From contig CAWJPW010000003.1 in the NCBI GenBank assembly GCA_963844845.1, forward strand, positions 744,001 to 808,000: a DNA stretch of 64,000 nt, written 5' to 3'. Both the position numbers and the translations under genes were made by a program. This document shows positions 27,135 to 35,972 of this stretch, piece by piece. This DNA is from CAWJPW01 sp963844845. Lineage in GTDB: Bacteria; Acidobacteriota; Thermoanaerobaculia; Thermoanaerobaculales; Sulfomarinibacteraceae. The stretch's first letter is position 1. Every line of letters starts with the position of its first letter. The notes below the pieces were generated by a model. It made no database searches, was not told where the DNA came from, and worked only from the letters and a program-made list of their open reading frames with translations.

Positions 27135-29249
27135 TTACTTGCCCGTCCACGCCTCGATCTTCGTGATCCGGGCGCGAACGCCGTCCACCTCGACCTCGTC
27201 GCCCACTCGTGAGCCGATGAGGTGCTGGGCCACGTCGGCGCCGTTGGCGTAGATCCGACACTCGACGTCGGCATCCCAGGGCCCGAGGATCGTCACTGGC
27301 GGCAGGACTCCGTCCGCCGGGGACTCCAGGTGCACCACCGTGCCGATGTTCACCTGCGAGGTCTTGGCGGTGCCGGGTTCGAGGATGCGGACCTGCGCCA
27401 GCTCACGCTGGAGCTTGGCGGCGCGCGCCGACTGCAGCTCCTGGCGGTCGCGCAGCATGTGGTACTCGAAGTTCTCACGCAGGTCGCCCTCCGCGGCGGC
27501 GGCGTTGATCCCCTTGAGGGTCTTCGGGATCTCCACCTCGAGGAGGTTCTTGAGCTCGGCCTGCCGGGTCGCCACCGCACGGCGGGTTGCCACCAACATG
27601 GGCGTGTCGTCGTGCTGTGGCCGCACCCCACGCTGCGCCGCCGCCTGCTTCACGAGGCCGGCGCGCTGAGGCTCCACTACGTCGAGGCGGTCGATGCGCT
27701 GGGCAAACCGCTCCGCCTGCTGTGGCGAGGCGCTCTCGAGGATCAGCCGGATTGCCACCTGGCCGCCGTCCAGCAGGGCCTTTGAACGAGCTCGGAGAGG
27801 CGCGAACTCCTTGCGTGAGAGGAGATCCGGTATTCGTTCGAGGATCGACGGCGTCATCCGTCGCGTGAGGGCCTCGGATGCGTCCTCGCGCACCATGGCT
27901 TCGCAGGCCCACACGAGGCGCGGACCGTGCTGAAGGTAGTCGCGGAAAATCGACTCAAGGGCCGCGTCGAGCAGCTCCTCATGTCCGCTCGCGAGCAGAG
28001 TGGCGGTGATGGTGTCGAGGTTGGCAGGGTGCTCCTCATGGAGGAGCCAGTCGCTCCACACCACGGGCCAGATCTCCGCGTGGGTGCGGCGCAGGCCCTC
28101 CAGCGCTTCGAGCCGCGCACTGCGGTCTTCGATTCCCGCGAGCAGATGCTGGGGGTCGGCCGCGACGAGAACACGCTCGAGGCTGGCGGCGGCGTCGGCA
28201 GCACCGGCGGGCAGCGACGCGAGGGCCGACGCGGTCTCCCAGGCCAGCCCGGCATCGGTACCCTCGAGCTCGGCGAGCGAATCGCGGAGGATTGCAGCGG
28301 CGTCAGCTGCGACCCCCTCGCCGCGGGCAGCGGCCCGCTTGGCCACCGCCAGGCGGTCGCGCGGGGCCGCGGTCTGGAGCTCGACGAGGATCGCTTCGGC
28401 GGCGTCCGCGGCCGAAGCAGTAACCTGGTACTTCAGGCGAGAGCCCGAGCCGCTGTGCACGATACGCGGGTGCTTGCGCGCGCGGTTCCACCACTGGGTC
28501 CACTGCTTGGCCGGGAGAAGTCCGTCCAGAGCACCCTTGATGGCGGCCACGTCGGACGGCTCGCCCTGCGCCTCGAGAATCTCCGTCAGGGCGTTTCCCG
28601 GCTCGGCGGCCACGAATGCCGCAAGGGCCTCGGGCTCCACGACCTTGCGGTGGAGGAAGCTGCCGGGTCGCAGGCGCCGGACATAGCGGGATAGGGCACC
28701 GAAGGGTATGGATAGGGGCCGGGCGCCACCCACGTCCACCTTGACGTTGTCGAGCTCGAGGTTGAGGTCGATCACCCTCCCCACGCCCTGCCCCTGCACC
28801 TCGACCACCGTGCCCACGTCGTGGTCGAGCCACTGCTCCATGGTCTCGAGAACCAGGAGGGGGCGGCGAGCCTCCACGAGCCCGAAGTGGGCTCGGACGC
28901 GGTCGAGCGTGGGTGAGTCTGCCCGGGCCGCGACAAAGGCTCGCTCGAGGCGCTGGCGGAGGGCGTCGTCGGGCTTCGGTGACAGGCGTACGACCTCACG
29001 CACGGCGGCCAGTGCGGCAGCGCCCTCACCGCGCTCGTCGAGGGCATCCACTAAGAGCTCGAGGAGGGTGAGGGCCAGCGTCTTCTGGCCCGTCTGCCAG
29101 AGCTCGCGGCGGACCTCCAGCAGGGCGTCCACCGGAACGGGATCGAGGTCGAGCGCCTCCAGCCAGAGCTCCTCGACGCGATCCCAGGAGGACGTTTCCA
29201 TCGCGCTCTCGAGCGCACCCAGGGGGGTTGTCTCTGCGGAATCGGTCAT
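27135..29249 (-). CDS. greA: Long-form GreA transcript-cleavage factor with large N-terminal extension
   Basis: Transcription elongation factor that rescues backtracked RNA polymerase, 704 residues against about 158 for ordinary GreA. The C-terminal 155 residues carry the whole factor: the coiled-coil hairpin with acidic tip GDLRENFEYH (E. coli GDLKENAEYH; catalytic Asp and Glu kept), then the FKBP-like globular domain ending SRVGDEVEVDGVRARITKIE. The N-terminal 545 residues are Ala/Leu/Glu-rich and helical, tetratricopeptide-like in places (ALLEVRRELWQTGQKTLALTLLE), with a beta-rich insert near GTVVEVQGQGVGRVIDLNL. Oversized GreA is known in chlamydiae and spirochaetes. ATG 29249 follows GGAGA. 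Confidence 0.87.
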   Translation of the reverse strand: MTDSAETTPLGALESAMETSSWDRVEELWLEALDLDPVPVDALLEVRRELWQTGQKTLALTLLELLVDALDERGEGAAALAAVREVVRLSPKPDDALRQRLERAFVAARADSPTLDRVRAHFGLVEARRPLLVLETMEQWLDHDVGTVVEVQGQGVGRVIDLNLELDNVKVDVGGARPLSIPFGALSRYVRRLRPGSFLHRKVVEPEALAAFVAAEPGNALTEILEAQGEPSDVAAIKGALDGLLPAKQWTQWWNRARKHPRIVHSGSGSRLKYQVTASAADAAEAILVELQTAAPRDRLAVAKRAAARGEGVAADAAAILRDSLAELEGTDAGLAWETASALASLPAGAADAAASLERVLVAADPQHLLAGIEDRSARLEALEGLRRTHAEIWPVVWSDWLLHEEHPANLDTITATLLASGHEELLDAALESIFRDYLQHGPRLVWACEAMVREDASEALTRRMTPSILERIPDLLSRKEFAPLRARSKALLDGGQVAIRLILESASPQQAERFAQRIDRLDVVEPQRAGLVKQAAAQRGVRPQHDDTPMLVATRRAVATRQAELKNLLEVEIPKTLKGINAAAAEGDLRENFEYHMLRDRQELQSARAAKLQRELAQVRILEPGTAKTSQVNIGTVVHLESPADGVLPPVTILGPWDADVECRIYANGADVAQHLIGSRVGDEVEVDGVRARITKIEAWTGK

Positions 29250-29381
29250 GGCGTCTCCGGCGAGTGCGACGCCGTCTTGCGACGGCGTCGAGCGAGGGCA
29301 TTGTAGCAGTGCCGCCGCCACTCTTTCCAAGTGCCGCGCGATTCTTTACCGTGGGAGTCGATATTTCAGAAGGAGGCCGAC

Positions 29382-31001
29382 ATGGCACAGTGGCGCCGGC
29401 GCGCCGTGGGAGGGTTGATGATCGCGCTCATAGCGAGCCTTGGAGGAACCGGGGAGCTGGATCTGCTGCCCCTTGGGGACGCGGCACGGGCGCTCGCGGT
29501 CGGGGCCGCCGCGCCGGGGGCGTTCTACGACTGTGCCGCCGGCGACGAGCTCGACCTGGAGGGGGTGGTGGCCAGGCTGGGGCAGGCGCGGGTGATCCTC
29601 CTCGGCGAGGACCACACCAGCATGCCCCAGAAGGAGCTCCAGGCCAGCATCCTCGACAAGCTGGCGGGCGGGGGTGGGCAGGTGGTGCTGGGGATGGAGT
29701 TCTTTCAACGCGACGACGCCGAGGCGCTGGCGCGTTGGGGCCGCGGCGAGCTGGACGACGAAGGGCTGCTGCTGGCCACCCGCTGGTACGACCGCGGCGG
29801 CTATCGCTTCGAGTACTACCGCACCGTCATGGAGGTGGCTAAGCGTCACGGCGTCCGGGTGGCCGGCCTCAACATCCCCCGGGCCATCGTGCGCGCGGTG
29901 AACCGCGGCGGGCTCGACGCCCTCTCGCCGGAGCAGAGGCAGCAGGTGGGCGAGGTCACGACCGGAGGCTCACCCCAGCACCGCTACCTCATCCGCCGCT
30001 ACTTCGGGGAGTCAGCGGCGATGATGCCTGCGAGCTGGTTCGGCAACATGTACGCCGCGCAGTGCGTGTGGGACACGGCCATGGCGCGATCGATCCTCGA
30101 CGATCTCCCGTCGGACGGCGTCATCGTGGTCGTTGTGGGTGCCGGTCACGTGGCCTTTGACCTGGGCATTGCGCGGCGAATCCACGAGGAGTGCGCTCGC
30201 CGCGGTATCGCGGACGTCACCGTGGCGAGCTTCGTGCCGGTCACGGCGCCGCCGCCGGCCCCGAGCGACGAGTTGGGCGGGCACCCCATGGGCGAGGGCG
30301 GGCACGACGACTCACCGGTTCAGCCCCCGGGGAGGTTCTCCCGCGCCTTGGCCGACGTCGTCGGCGTCTTCGCCGACACCGGCGGGGTGGAGGCCTTCCC
30401 TCGCCTCGGGGTCTCTCTGGGCGAGAGCGAGGACGACGCCACCACCGTACGGATGGTCTGGCCGGACACCTTTGCGGAGTCGGCGGGGCTCGAGACCGGT
30501 GATCGGATCCTCGACGTCAACGGCGGGACCTTCCGCGACGCCTCTCACCTGCGCCTCCTCCTCGCCCGCTTCCAATGGGGCGACCGGATGGATCTGAGGG
30601 TTGCGAGGGGCGACCAGGAGCTCTCGTGCGCGGCTCTCCTTGAACCCGACGTGAGTGACACCGAGACGACCACCGCCCCCGGCTACGAGGTGACCGCGGT
30701 CCAACCGGTGGATCCCGCCGGTGACGCACCTCTAGGCGTGGACGTGGGGTCCATGTGGCCGCCGCAGCTGAGTCGTGTGCTGGTGTCGCGGGACGGCGCA
30801 CCGCTGCGGGTGGAGGTGCGGCTCGGTGACGCGCTGATGGCGGTGCACGAGGTGGATGGCGCCACGCGTACGGTGCGGAGCCTCTACCGCGAGCCGCTTT
30901 CCGACGACGCCGTGGAGGTGCGTTACCTGCGCGCCCCCGACGGCACCGTGACCGAGGAGCAGCGCTACGATCGTACCGGCGCCCGGCTCACGAGCCCCTG
31001 A
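29382..31001 (+). CDS. ChaN-like haem-binding-type protein fused to a PDZ domain
   Basis: 539 residues. Residues 70-285 match the ChaN/DUF399 family of iron-regulated, haem-binding lipoproteins: ARVILLGEDHTSMPQKELQ, VVLGMEFFQRDDAEAL, GVRVAGLNIPRAIVRAVNR and VVVVGAGHVAFDLGIARRI. Residues 333-425 form a PDZ domain (LGVSLGESEDDATTVRMVW, then AGLETGDRILDVNGGTF). The last 100 residues are beta-rich and unassigned. A hydrophobic segment at residues 8-20 may be a signal, but without a clear cleavage site or lipobox. ATG 29382 has a strong AAGGAGG; GTG 29331 is less likely. It is divergent from greA with about 130 bp between. Peptide or iron handling is plausible. Confidence 0.78.
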   Translation: MAQWRRRAVGGLMIALIASLGGTGELDLLPLGDAARALAVGAAAPGAFYDCAAGDELDLEGVVARLGQARVILLGEDHTSMPQKELQASILDKLAGGGGQVVLGMEFFQRDDAEALARWGRGELDDEGLLLATRWYDRGGYRFEYYRTVMEVAKRHGVRVAGLNIPRAIVRAVNRGGLDALSPEQRQQVGEVTTGGSPQHRYLIRRYFGESAAMMPASWFGNMYAAQCVWDTAMARSILDDLPSDGVIVVVVGAGHVAFDLGIARRIHEECARRGIADVTVASFVPVTAPPPAPSDELGGHPMGEGGHDDSPVQPPGRFSRALADVVGVFADTGGVEAFPRLGVSLGESEDDATTVRMVWPDTFAESAGLETGDRILDVNGGTFRDASHLRLLLARFQWGDRMDLRVARGDQELSCAALLEPDVSDTETTTAPGYEVTAVQPVDPAGDAPLGVDVGSMWPPQLSRVLVSRDGAPLRVEVRLGDALMAVHEVDGATRTVRSLYREPLSDDAVEVRYLRAPDGTVTEEQRYDRTGARLTSP

Positions 31002-31255
31002 CGTGGGGCCGCGGGCGTGACGGACGTCGGTCGAGCCAGAGAGCCGGCTGCCCGCGCGGGCCACCTGGTCGGAGTTGAAGTGGTCAGGCAACGCCCGACC
31101 CTGGAGGCACCAGCGTCCCGTGTGGGAGGTCCTGCGTGCCACTCTCGCCGGCGGTGCGGCTCGCACCCGGGCCGCCGCGCCGGGCCCGGCCTCGACGGAA
31201 CCGACGCCGCTGCACTGTGGAACGTGCTGAGAGTCTTTGTCGTGAAAGTCTTACG

Positions 31256-33388
31256 TTACTCTCTGCGGATGCGCTCGATAGCGTCATGCGGCCCCATCAC
31301 CAGCAGCCGATCGCCGGCCTCGATGCGGCGGTCGGCGGTCGGGATGCGGCCTGGGCGCTCGCCGGGTTGGTCGTCGGCCTCGCGGGTGTGTACAAGTACC
31401 ACCTCGAGCCCGTAGCTGCGGCGGAGGTCGGCCTCGCGCAGAGTCCTCCCCACGAGATTGAAGGGGGCCTCCACCTCGGTGAGGAAGACCCCGGCCATGA
31501 CCTCCACCATGCGGTCGCCACGGGTGTCCTCCACCAACGAGCCGAACCCGCCGCTGAGGTCCAGCTGGAACACGCGGCGGTTGTAGGCGTCGATGACGGC
31601 GTCGCGGGTCACGGCGCCCACGAGCTGGCGGCTGTGGGCGTCGGCCACCACCGGAACCTCGTCGCGATGAGTGCGGCCGAACAGGCGCATGACTAGGTCG
31701 AGGTTGTCGGCGGGGATCACGCACGGGAGATCGCCGTGCACCGCGTCGGCGGCCACCACGAGCGAGGCCAAGACGTCCGACTGGGGAAGCACTGCTCGCA
31801 CGTCGGCCAGCGAGACGCTTCCCAGGAGGCGGCTCTTGCTATCCACTACCATCACCTCGGGTTGGGGACCCGCGAGGAGACGCGGGAGCAGCTCCGAGAA
31901 GGGCATGCCGGCCGGTACAGTGGCCGGCGTCGAGTTCATCACCTCGGCAACCTTGATGCCGCGCAGGAGATTGATGTCGCGACCCTCGGCCAGCCGCACG
32001 CCGCGCCGGGTGAGCTTGGCGGTGTAGATGGAGTCGGAGTAGAGCACCGAGCTCAAGAGCACGCCGAGCACGCAGGAGATCATGAGCGGGGGGATGATGT
32101 GGTAGTCGTTGGTGAGCTCGAAGATGATGAGGATCGCGGTGATGGGGGCGTGGGTCGCGGCCGACACCACCGCGCCCATTCCCACCAGCGCATAGGCACC
32201 TGGGCTCGCGGTCCACGCAGGGAAGAGGTCGTGGGCGAAGCGGCCCCATGCGGCCCCCAGGGTGGCGCCCATGAACAGTGAGGGTGCGAAGACGCCACCC
32301 GAGCCGCCCGAGCCGAGCGTCAGGGACGTGGCCACCAGCTTGGCCGCCACCAGGGCCGCCAGGATGAGGCCCGAGATGTTGCCCAGCAGTGCTGCGTTGA
32401 TGGTCTCGTAGCCGACGCCGTACACGTTGGGCAGGGCGAGGGAGATGAGCCCGACGCCGAGGCCACCCGCCGCCGGCCGGAGCCACGGCGGGAGCCGGCT
32501 CCGGTCGAACGCGTCGCTGGTGAGGTAGAGCAGGCGTGTGAAGCCGAGAGCCACGAGTCCGGCCGCGAGCCCGAGCCCGGCATAGAGGAAGAGCTCGCGC
32601 GGGTCGATGAGCTCGTAGCGCGGCACCTTGAAGGCTGGAAAGTCGCCCAGGTAGGCCCGTGAGATCACGGTGGCGACAACCGAGGAGATGACGATGGGGG
32701 AGAGCGAGGCCAGCCCGAGATCGCCGAGGACGACCTCCACCGCGAAGAGGGCGCCGGCGATGGGGGCGTTGAAGGTGGCGGCGATCCCTGCGGCGGCGCC
32801 GCAGGCGACGAAGGTGCGGCGCCGACGGGTCGAGACCTCGAGGAGCTTCCCCACAGCCGAGCCGATGGCCGAGCCGATGTGGACGATTGGACCCTCACGG
32901 CCGGCCGATCCGCCGGAGCCGATGGTCAGGGCCGCCGCCACCGCCTTGGTTGCCAGCACACGCAGGCGGATGGCGCCGCCGCGCCGAGCCACCGCCTCCA
33001 TCACCTCCGGGATGCCTGACCCCTTCACCTCCGGGGCGAGGCGGGTGACGATGAGCCCCACCAGCAGACCTCCGGCGGACGGCAGGAGGAGTCGACGCCA
33101 CCATGGCAGCGCGGCGAGGAAGGCAAGGGAGTACTCTGCGGTGGCGAAGAAGGCCTGGTGTGCCAGGGCTATGACGGCGCGGAAGAGGATAGCGCCGTAC
33201 CCCCCGAGAACGCCGATGGCGATGGCGGTGACGATAACGAACACCTGCTCGCCGCGGCGTGCGCGCGCAAGCAGGCGTGACAGACCCACCCGGATGCTGC
33301 GCTGCGCGCGGGCCAGCTGGACCGAGGCGAGTCGGCGACCTCGCCGCATCCGGTGGCCGCGCCGGGGGTGCGGGTGGGTTGGGGTCAT
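31256..33388 (-). CDS. ClC-family chloride channel/antiporter with CBS and RCK_C domains
   Basis: Inner-membrane chloride transporter, 710 residues. Residues 45-450 form the ClC core with all selectivity-filter strings: GSGIPEVMEA, GREGPIVHIGSAIGSAVG (the gating Glu is present), and GSGGSGGVFAPSLFMGA. Residues 465-595 carry two CBS domains (VAEVMNSTPATVPAGMPFSE and VVADAHSRQLVGAVTRDAV), which usually bind adenine nucleotides. The last 90 residues look like an RCK_C/TrkA_C ligand domain (VGRTLREADLRRSYGLEVVL, AGDRLLVMGPHDAIERI), normally found in potassium systems. The 45-residue N-terminus is very basic. The start has a weak ribosome site; ATG 33349 is an alternative. Confidence 0.9.
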   Translation of the reverse strand: MTPTHPHPRRGHRMRRGRRLASVQLARAQRSIRVGLSRLLARARRGEQVFVIVTAIAIGVLGGYGAILFRAVIALAHQAFFATAEYSLAFLAALPWWRRLLLPSAGGLLVGLIVTRLAPEVKGSGIPEVMEAVARRGGAIRLRVLATKAVAAALTIGSGGSAGREGPIVHIGSAIGSAVGKLLEVSTRRRRTFVACGAAAGIAATFNAPIAGALFAVEVVLGDLGLASLSPIVISSVVATVISRAYLGDFPAFKVPRYELIDPRELFLYAGLGLAAGLVALGFTRLLYLTSDAFDRSRLPPWLRPAAGGLGVGLISLALPNVYGVGYETINAALLGNISGLILAALVAAKLVATSLTLGSGGSGGVFAPSLFMGATLGAAWGRFAHDLFPAWTASPGAYALVGMGAVVSAATHAPITAILIIFELTNDYHIIPPLMISCVLGVLLSSVLYSDSIYTAKLTRRGVRLAEGRDINLLRGIKVAEVMNSTPATVPAGMPFSELLPRLLAGPQPEVMVVDSKSRLLGSVSLADVRAVLPQSDVLASLVVAADAVHGDLPCVIPADNLDLVMRLFGRTHRDEVPVVADAHSRQLVGAVTRDAVIDAYNRRVFQLDLSGGFGSLVEDTRGDRMVEVMAGVFLTEVEAPFNLVGRTLREADLRRSYGLEVVLVHTREADDQPGERPGRIPTADRRIEAGDRLLVMGPHDAIERIRRE

Positions 33389-33621
33389 GCCCCCATTCTA
33401 CGAGCGCGTGCCGTGGAAGCTCCGCGGAATGGGGCGACGACGTCTACCCGGTGTCGAGGACCGTGCGCCGGTGGCCGTTCGCACCCGTTTCTGACCAGTA
33501 GCCTTGAGCAGAACGGCGAGCCGTGGGCCCGGGCCGGGTTGCGGCCGGTGTGGGCGCCCCGGGGCCGAGGAAGCAGCGCTCCGGGAGGAGCACGCGGTCG
33601 GAGGCTCGTGAGTGTTCTCGA

Positions 33622-34020
33622 TTACGAGAGCCGGGACAGGACTCTCTCGAGCCGGCTCTGGACCTCCTCGGCCAGCGGCTCCGCTGCCGGGTTGTCGACT
33701 AGCCCGAACGCCGCCTTGGGACTGACGGCGAGCACGGTGGAGCCGCCGTCGTCGCGCTCCATCACCACGACGTTGCACGGCAGCAGCACCCCGATGGCGG
33801 GCTCTGCGGCGAGCGCCTGGTGAGCCAGGTGGGGGTTACACGCGCCGAGGATGACATAGCGCCGGAAGTCGAGGCCGAGCTTCTTCTTCAGCGTCGCCTT
33901 GACGTCGATCTCGGTGAGCACGCCGAACCCCTCGCTCGCGAGCAGCTCGGTGACCCGTGCCACCGCGTCATCGTAGCCGGTCTGGGGCAGCTCCTTGGTC
34001 AGCGCGTAGGACGTGTCCAT
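33622..34020 (-). CDS. DUF302 domain protein
   Basis: Small soluble protein of 132 residues, a single DUF302 domain. Family text: YDDAVARVTELLASEGFGVL, a Lys-rich turn DVKATLKKKLGLDFRRYVIL, GACNPHLAHQALAAEPAIG, and VLLPCNVVVMERDDGG with the conserved Cys after Pro. Members form beta-rich dimers; function is not settled, though links to sulfur or metal metabolism are often noted. ATG 34020 is set by GGGAGG seven bases upstream, and the 20 extra residues of the longer frame are not family sequence. It stands alone between the ClC and MltD-type genes on the same strand. Confidence 0.85.
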   Translation of the reverse strand: MDTSYALTKELPQTGYDDAVARVTELLASEGFGVLTEIDVKATLKKKLGLDFRRYVILGACNPHLAHQALAAEPAIGVLLPCNVVVMERDDGGSTVLAVSPKAAFGLVDNPAAEPLAEEVQSRLERVLSRLS

Positions 34021-34148
34021 GGTCACCTCCCGGTACCTCGCTCGGCAGGGGATGCCGAGGTACCAGAACAAACGTCTCAAAGTCCCCCGGCCATTCCCGG
34101 AGACCCCGTCGTGCGGCTCTCAGGTCGGATCGACCGCGGCGTGGGTGG

Positions 34149-35972
34149 TCAGCCCTTGGCTTCGGAAGAGGGGATACGCAGGAGGTCGCCAGGGTGGATG
34201 CGGGAGCCGTGCAGGCCGTTGGTGTGCCGCAGGCTGTTCACCGAGATGCCGAAGCGACGGGCGATGTCGTACAGCGTGTCGCCGGCCCGGACCCGGTAGG
34301 TCCGGCCTTCTCTGGCGCTGCGACGGATGGACCGCGAGGTCGAGGTGCCGCGGTCCGGTACCCTGAGGCGCTGACCGGGGCGTATCAAGGCGTGCGAGCC
34401 GATGCCGTTGGCGGAGCACAGGGCGTCGACGGAGACCCCGAGGGACCTGGCAATGTCCCACAGGGTGTCACGTGAGCGTACCGTGTAGTGACCGTCGTGG
34501 GTCGCGCGTCGAACGGGTGGGTCGACCGCGCGGCGGCCAGCGCCACGCGGTACCACGAGAGTCTGGCCGGGATGAATCAGGCTGCCACGGATGCCGTTGG
34601 CCTGGCGGATGGCGGCGACGCTGGAGCGGTAGCGGCTGGCAATCCCCGACAGCGTGTCGCCGCGGCGGACGGTGTGCAGGAAGCGGGGCGCCCAATCGCG
34701 GCGTGGGACCTCGGCGAGGACCGTACGCGCCGACTCGGCGAGCCCGGCGGGCAGGCGCACCTGGGTGACCGTGTTGGCAGGGGTGAGGCCATGGGTGAGG
34801 GCGGGGTTGAGCTGGCGCAGATCGGCGGCGGCGATGCTGAGATGGTCGGCGAGGACGTCGAGGTCGAGGGCATCGGGGACGGCCAGCTGGTCGAATGCCC
34901 AGGGCTGCTCCGGGGGAGGGGAGAAGCCGTACTTCTCCGGGTTCTTTGCGACGATGAGGGCGGCAATGAAGGCCGGCACATAGCTTCGGGTCTCGCGCGG
35001 GAGATACCGGCGCATCTCCCAGAAATCACTGGAGCCCGAGCGGCGCATGGCTCGACGCACGTTGCCGGCGCCGGAGTTGTAAGCGGCCAGTGCCAGGTAC
35101 CAGTCGCCGAACTCGGTGTACAGGTCGCCCAGGTGGGCGACGGCCGCGGCAGTCGAGCGCACAGGGTCGCGGCGCTCGTCCACCAGTGCGCCCACGTGGA
35201 GCCCGTAAAGGCGCCCGGTGGAGGCGATGAACTGCCAGAGGCCGGCGGCGCGGGCACGGGAGTAGGCCGCCGGGGAGAACGCAGACTCGATGAGTGGCAG
35301 ATACGCGAGGTCCTGGGGCAGACCGGCCGCGCGCAGGTGGCCGCGAATCATTGGCAGGTATTGGCCGGCGCGGCTCAGCCCCCGCTCCACCCGCCGGCGG
35401 ATCTCGCCGCCCTCCACCAGGGTCTGCAGCAGGTCCGCGACCTTGTCGTTGACCACCAGCGGAAGGTCGGTGGCGAGAGAGGCGGCCTCCTCGGGATCCT
35501 CTTCAGCCTCGATTTCGGCCTTGTCCGTGCCTTGATCCTCGGCGACCTCGGAGGTGATGAGGCCCATGAGCTCGTCCTCGGAGCTGGCCACGGCGACGTC
35601 GCCGCCGGCCACCTCGGCCTCCACCGCGTCGAGCTGGTCGAGGAGGTCGGCGACGTAGTCCAGGTAGACCATCCGAGCCCGGTACCCGGCCGGCGGTTCG
35701 AGCACCCGGGAAAGCGCGTCGACCAGGCAGTCCATGGCCTCAGCAGGGCGCCCGTCGGCGCGCAGCTGGTCGGCCTCGCCGAGGAGGGCGTCGCAGGCCT
35801 CTCGAGTGGAGCTCTCCCACGCCCAGTAGGACGCGTGCGCGTCAGCGGTGGCCCGGGCGGCCGGGGCTGTGCCGGTCTTCGAGGCGGGGGGGGTGGACGC
35901 ACAAGCGATGGCACCGCCGAGGGCCAGGACCCCGAGGGTGCGGGCCCGAAGGAGCCGGCGTAGCAGGCTCAC
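34149..35972 (-). CDS. MltD-type membrane-bound lytic transglycosylase with three LysM domains
   Basis: Lipoprotein that cleaves peptidoglycan glycan strands, 607 residues. The signal ends in lipobox AIAC near residue 25. An acidic, helical spacer (30-200) precedes the transglycosylase domain (about 205-345) with catalytic Glu in LAYLPLIESAFSPAAYSR, then RAAGLWQFIASTGRLYGL and ALAAYNSGAGNVRRAM. Three LysM units follow near 430-480, 500-545 and 560-605 (HTVRRGDTLSGIASRY, YTVRSRDTLWDIARSLGV, YRVRAGDTLYDIARRFGI). The enterobacterial enzyme has two LysM, so this one is longer. Its start overlaps the stop of the MglA-like GTPase gene by 4 bp, so the two proteins are probably made together. Confidence 0.92.
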   Translation of the reverse strand: MSLLRRLLRARTLGVLALGGAIACASTPPASKTGTAPAARATADAHASYWAWESSTREACDALLGEADQLRADGRPAEAMDCLVDALSRVLEPPAGYRARMVYLDYVADLLDQLDAVEAEVAGGDVAVASSEDELMGLITSEVAEDQGTDKAEIEAEEDPEEAASLATDLPLVVNDKVADLLQTLVEGGEIRRRVERGLSRAGQYLPMIRGHLRAAGLPQDLAYLPLIESAFSPAAYSRARAAGLWQFIASTGRLYGLHVGALVDERRDPVRSTAAAVAHLGDLYTEFGDWYLALAAYNSGAGNVRRAMRRSGSSDFWEMRRYLPRETRSYVPAFIAALIVAKNPEKYGFSPPPEQPWAFDQLAVPDALDLDVLADHLSIAAADLRQLNPALTHGLTPANTVTQVRLPAGLAESARTVLAEVPRRDWAPRFLHTVRRGDTLSGIASRYRSSVAAIRQANGIRGSLIHPGQTLVVPRGAGRRAVDPPVRRATHDGHYTVRSRDTLWDIARSLGVSVDALCSANGIGSHALIRPGQRLRVPDRGTSTSRSIRRSAREGRTYRVRAGDTLYDIARRFGISVNSLRHTNGLHGSRIHPGDLLRIPSSEAKG

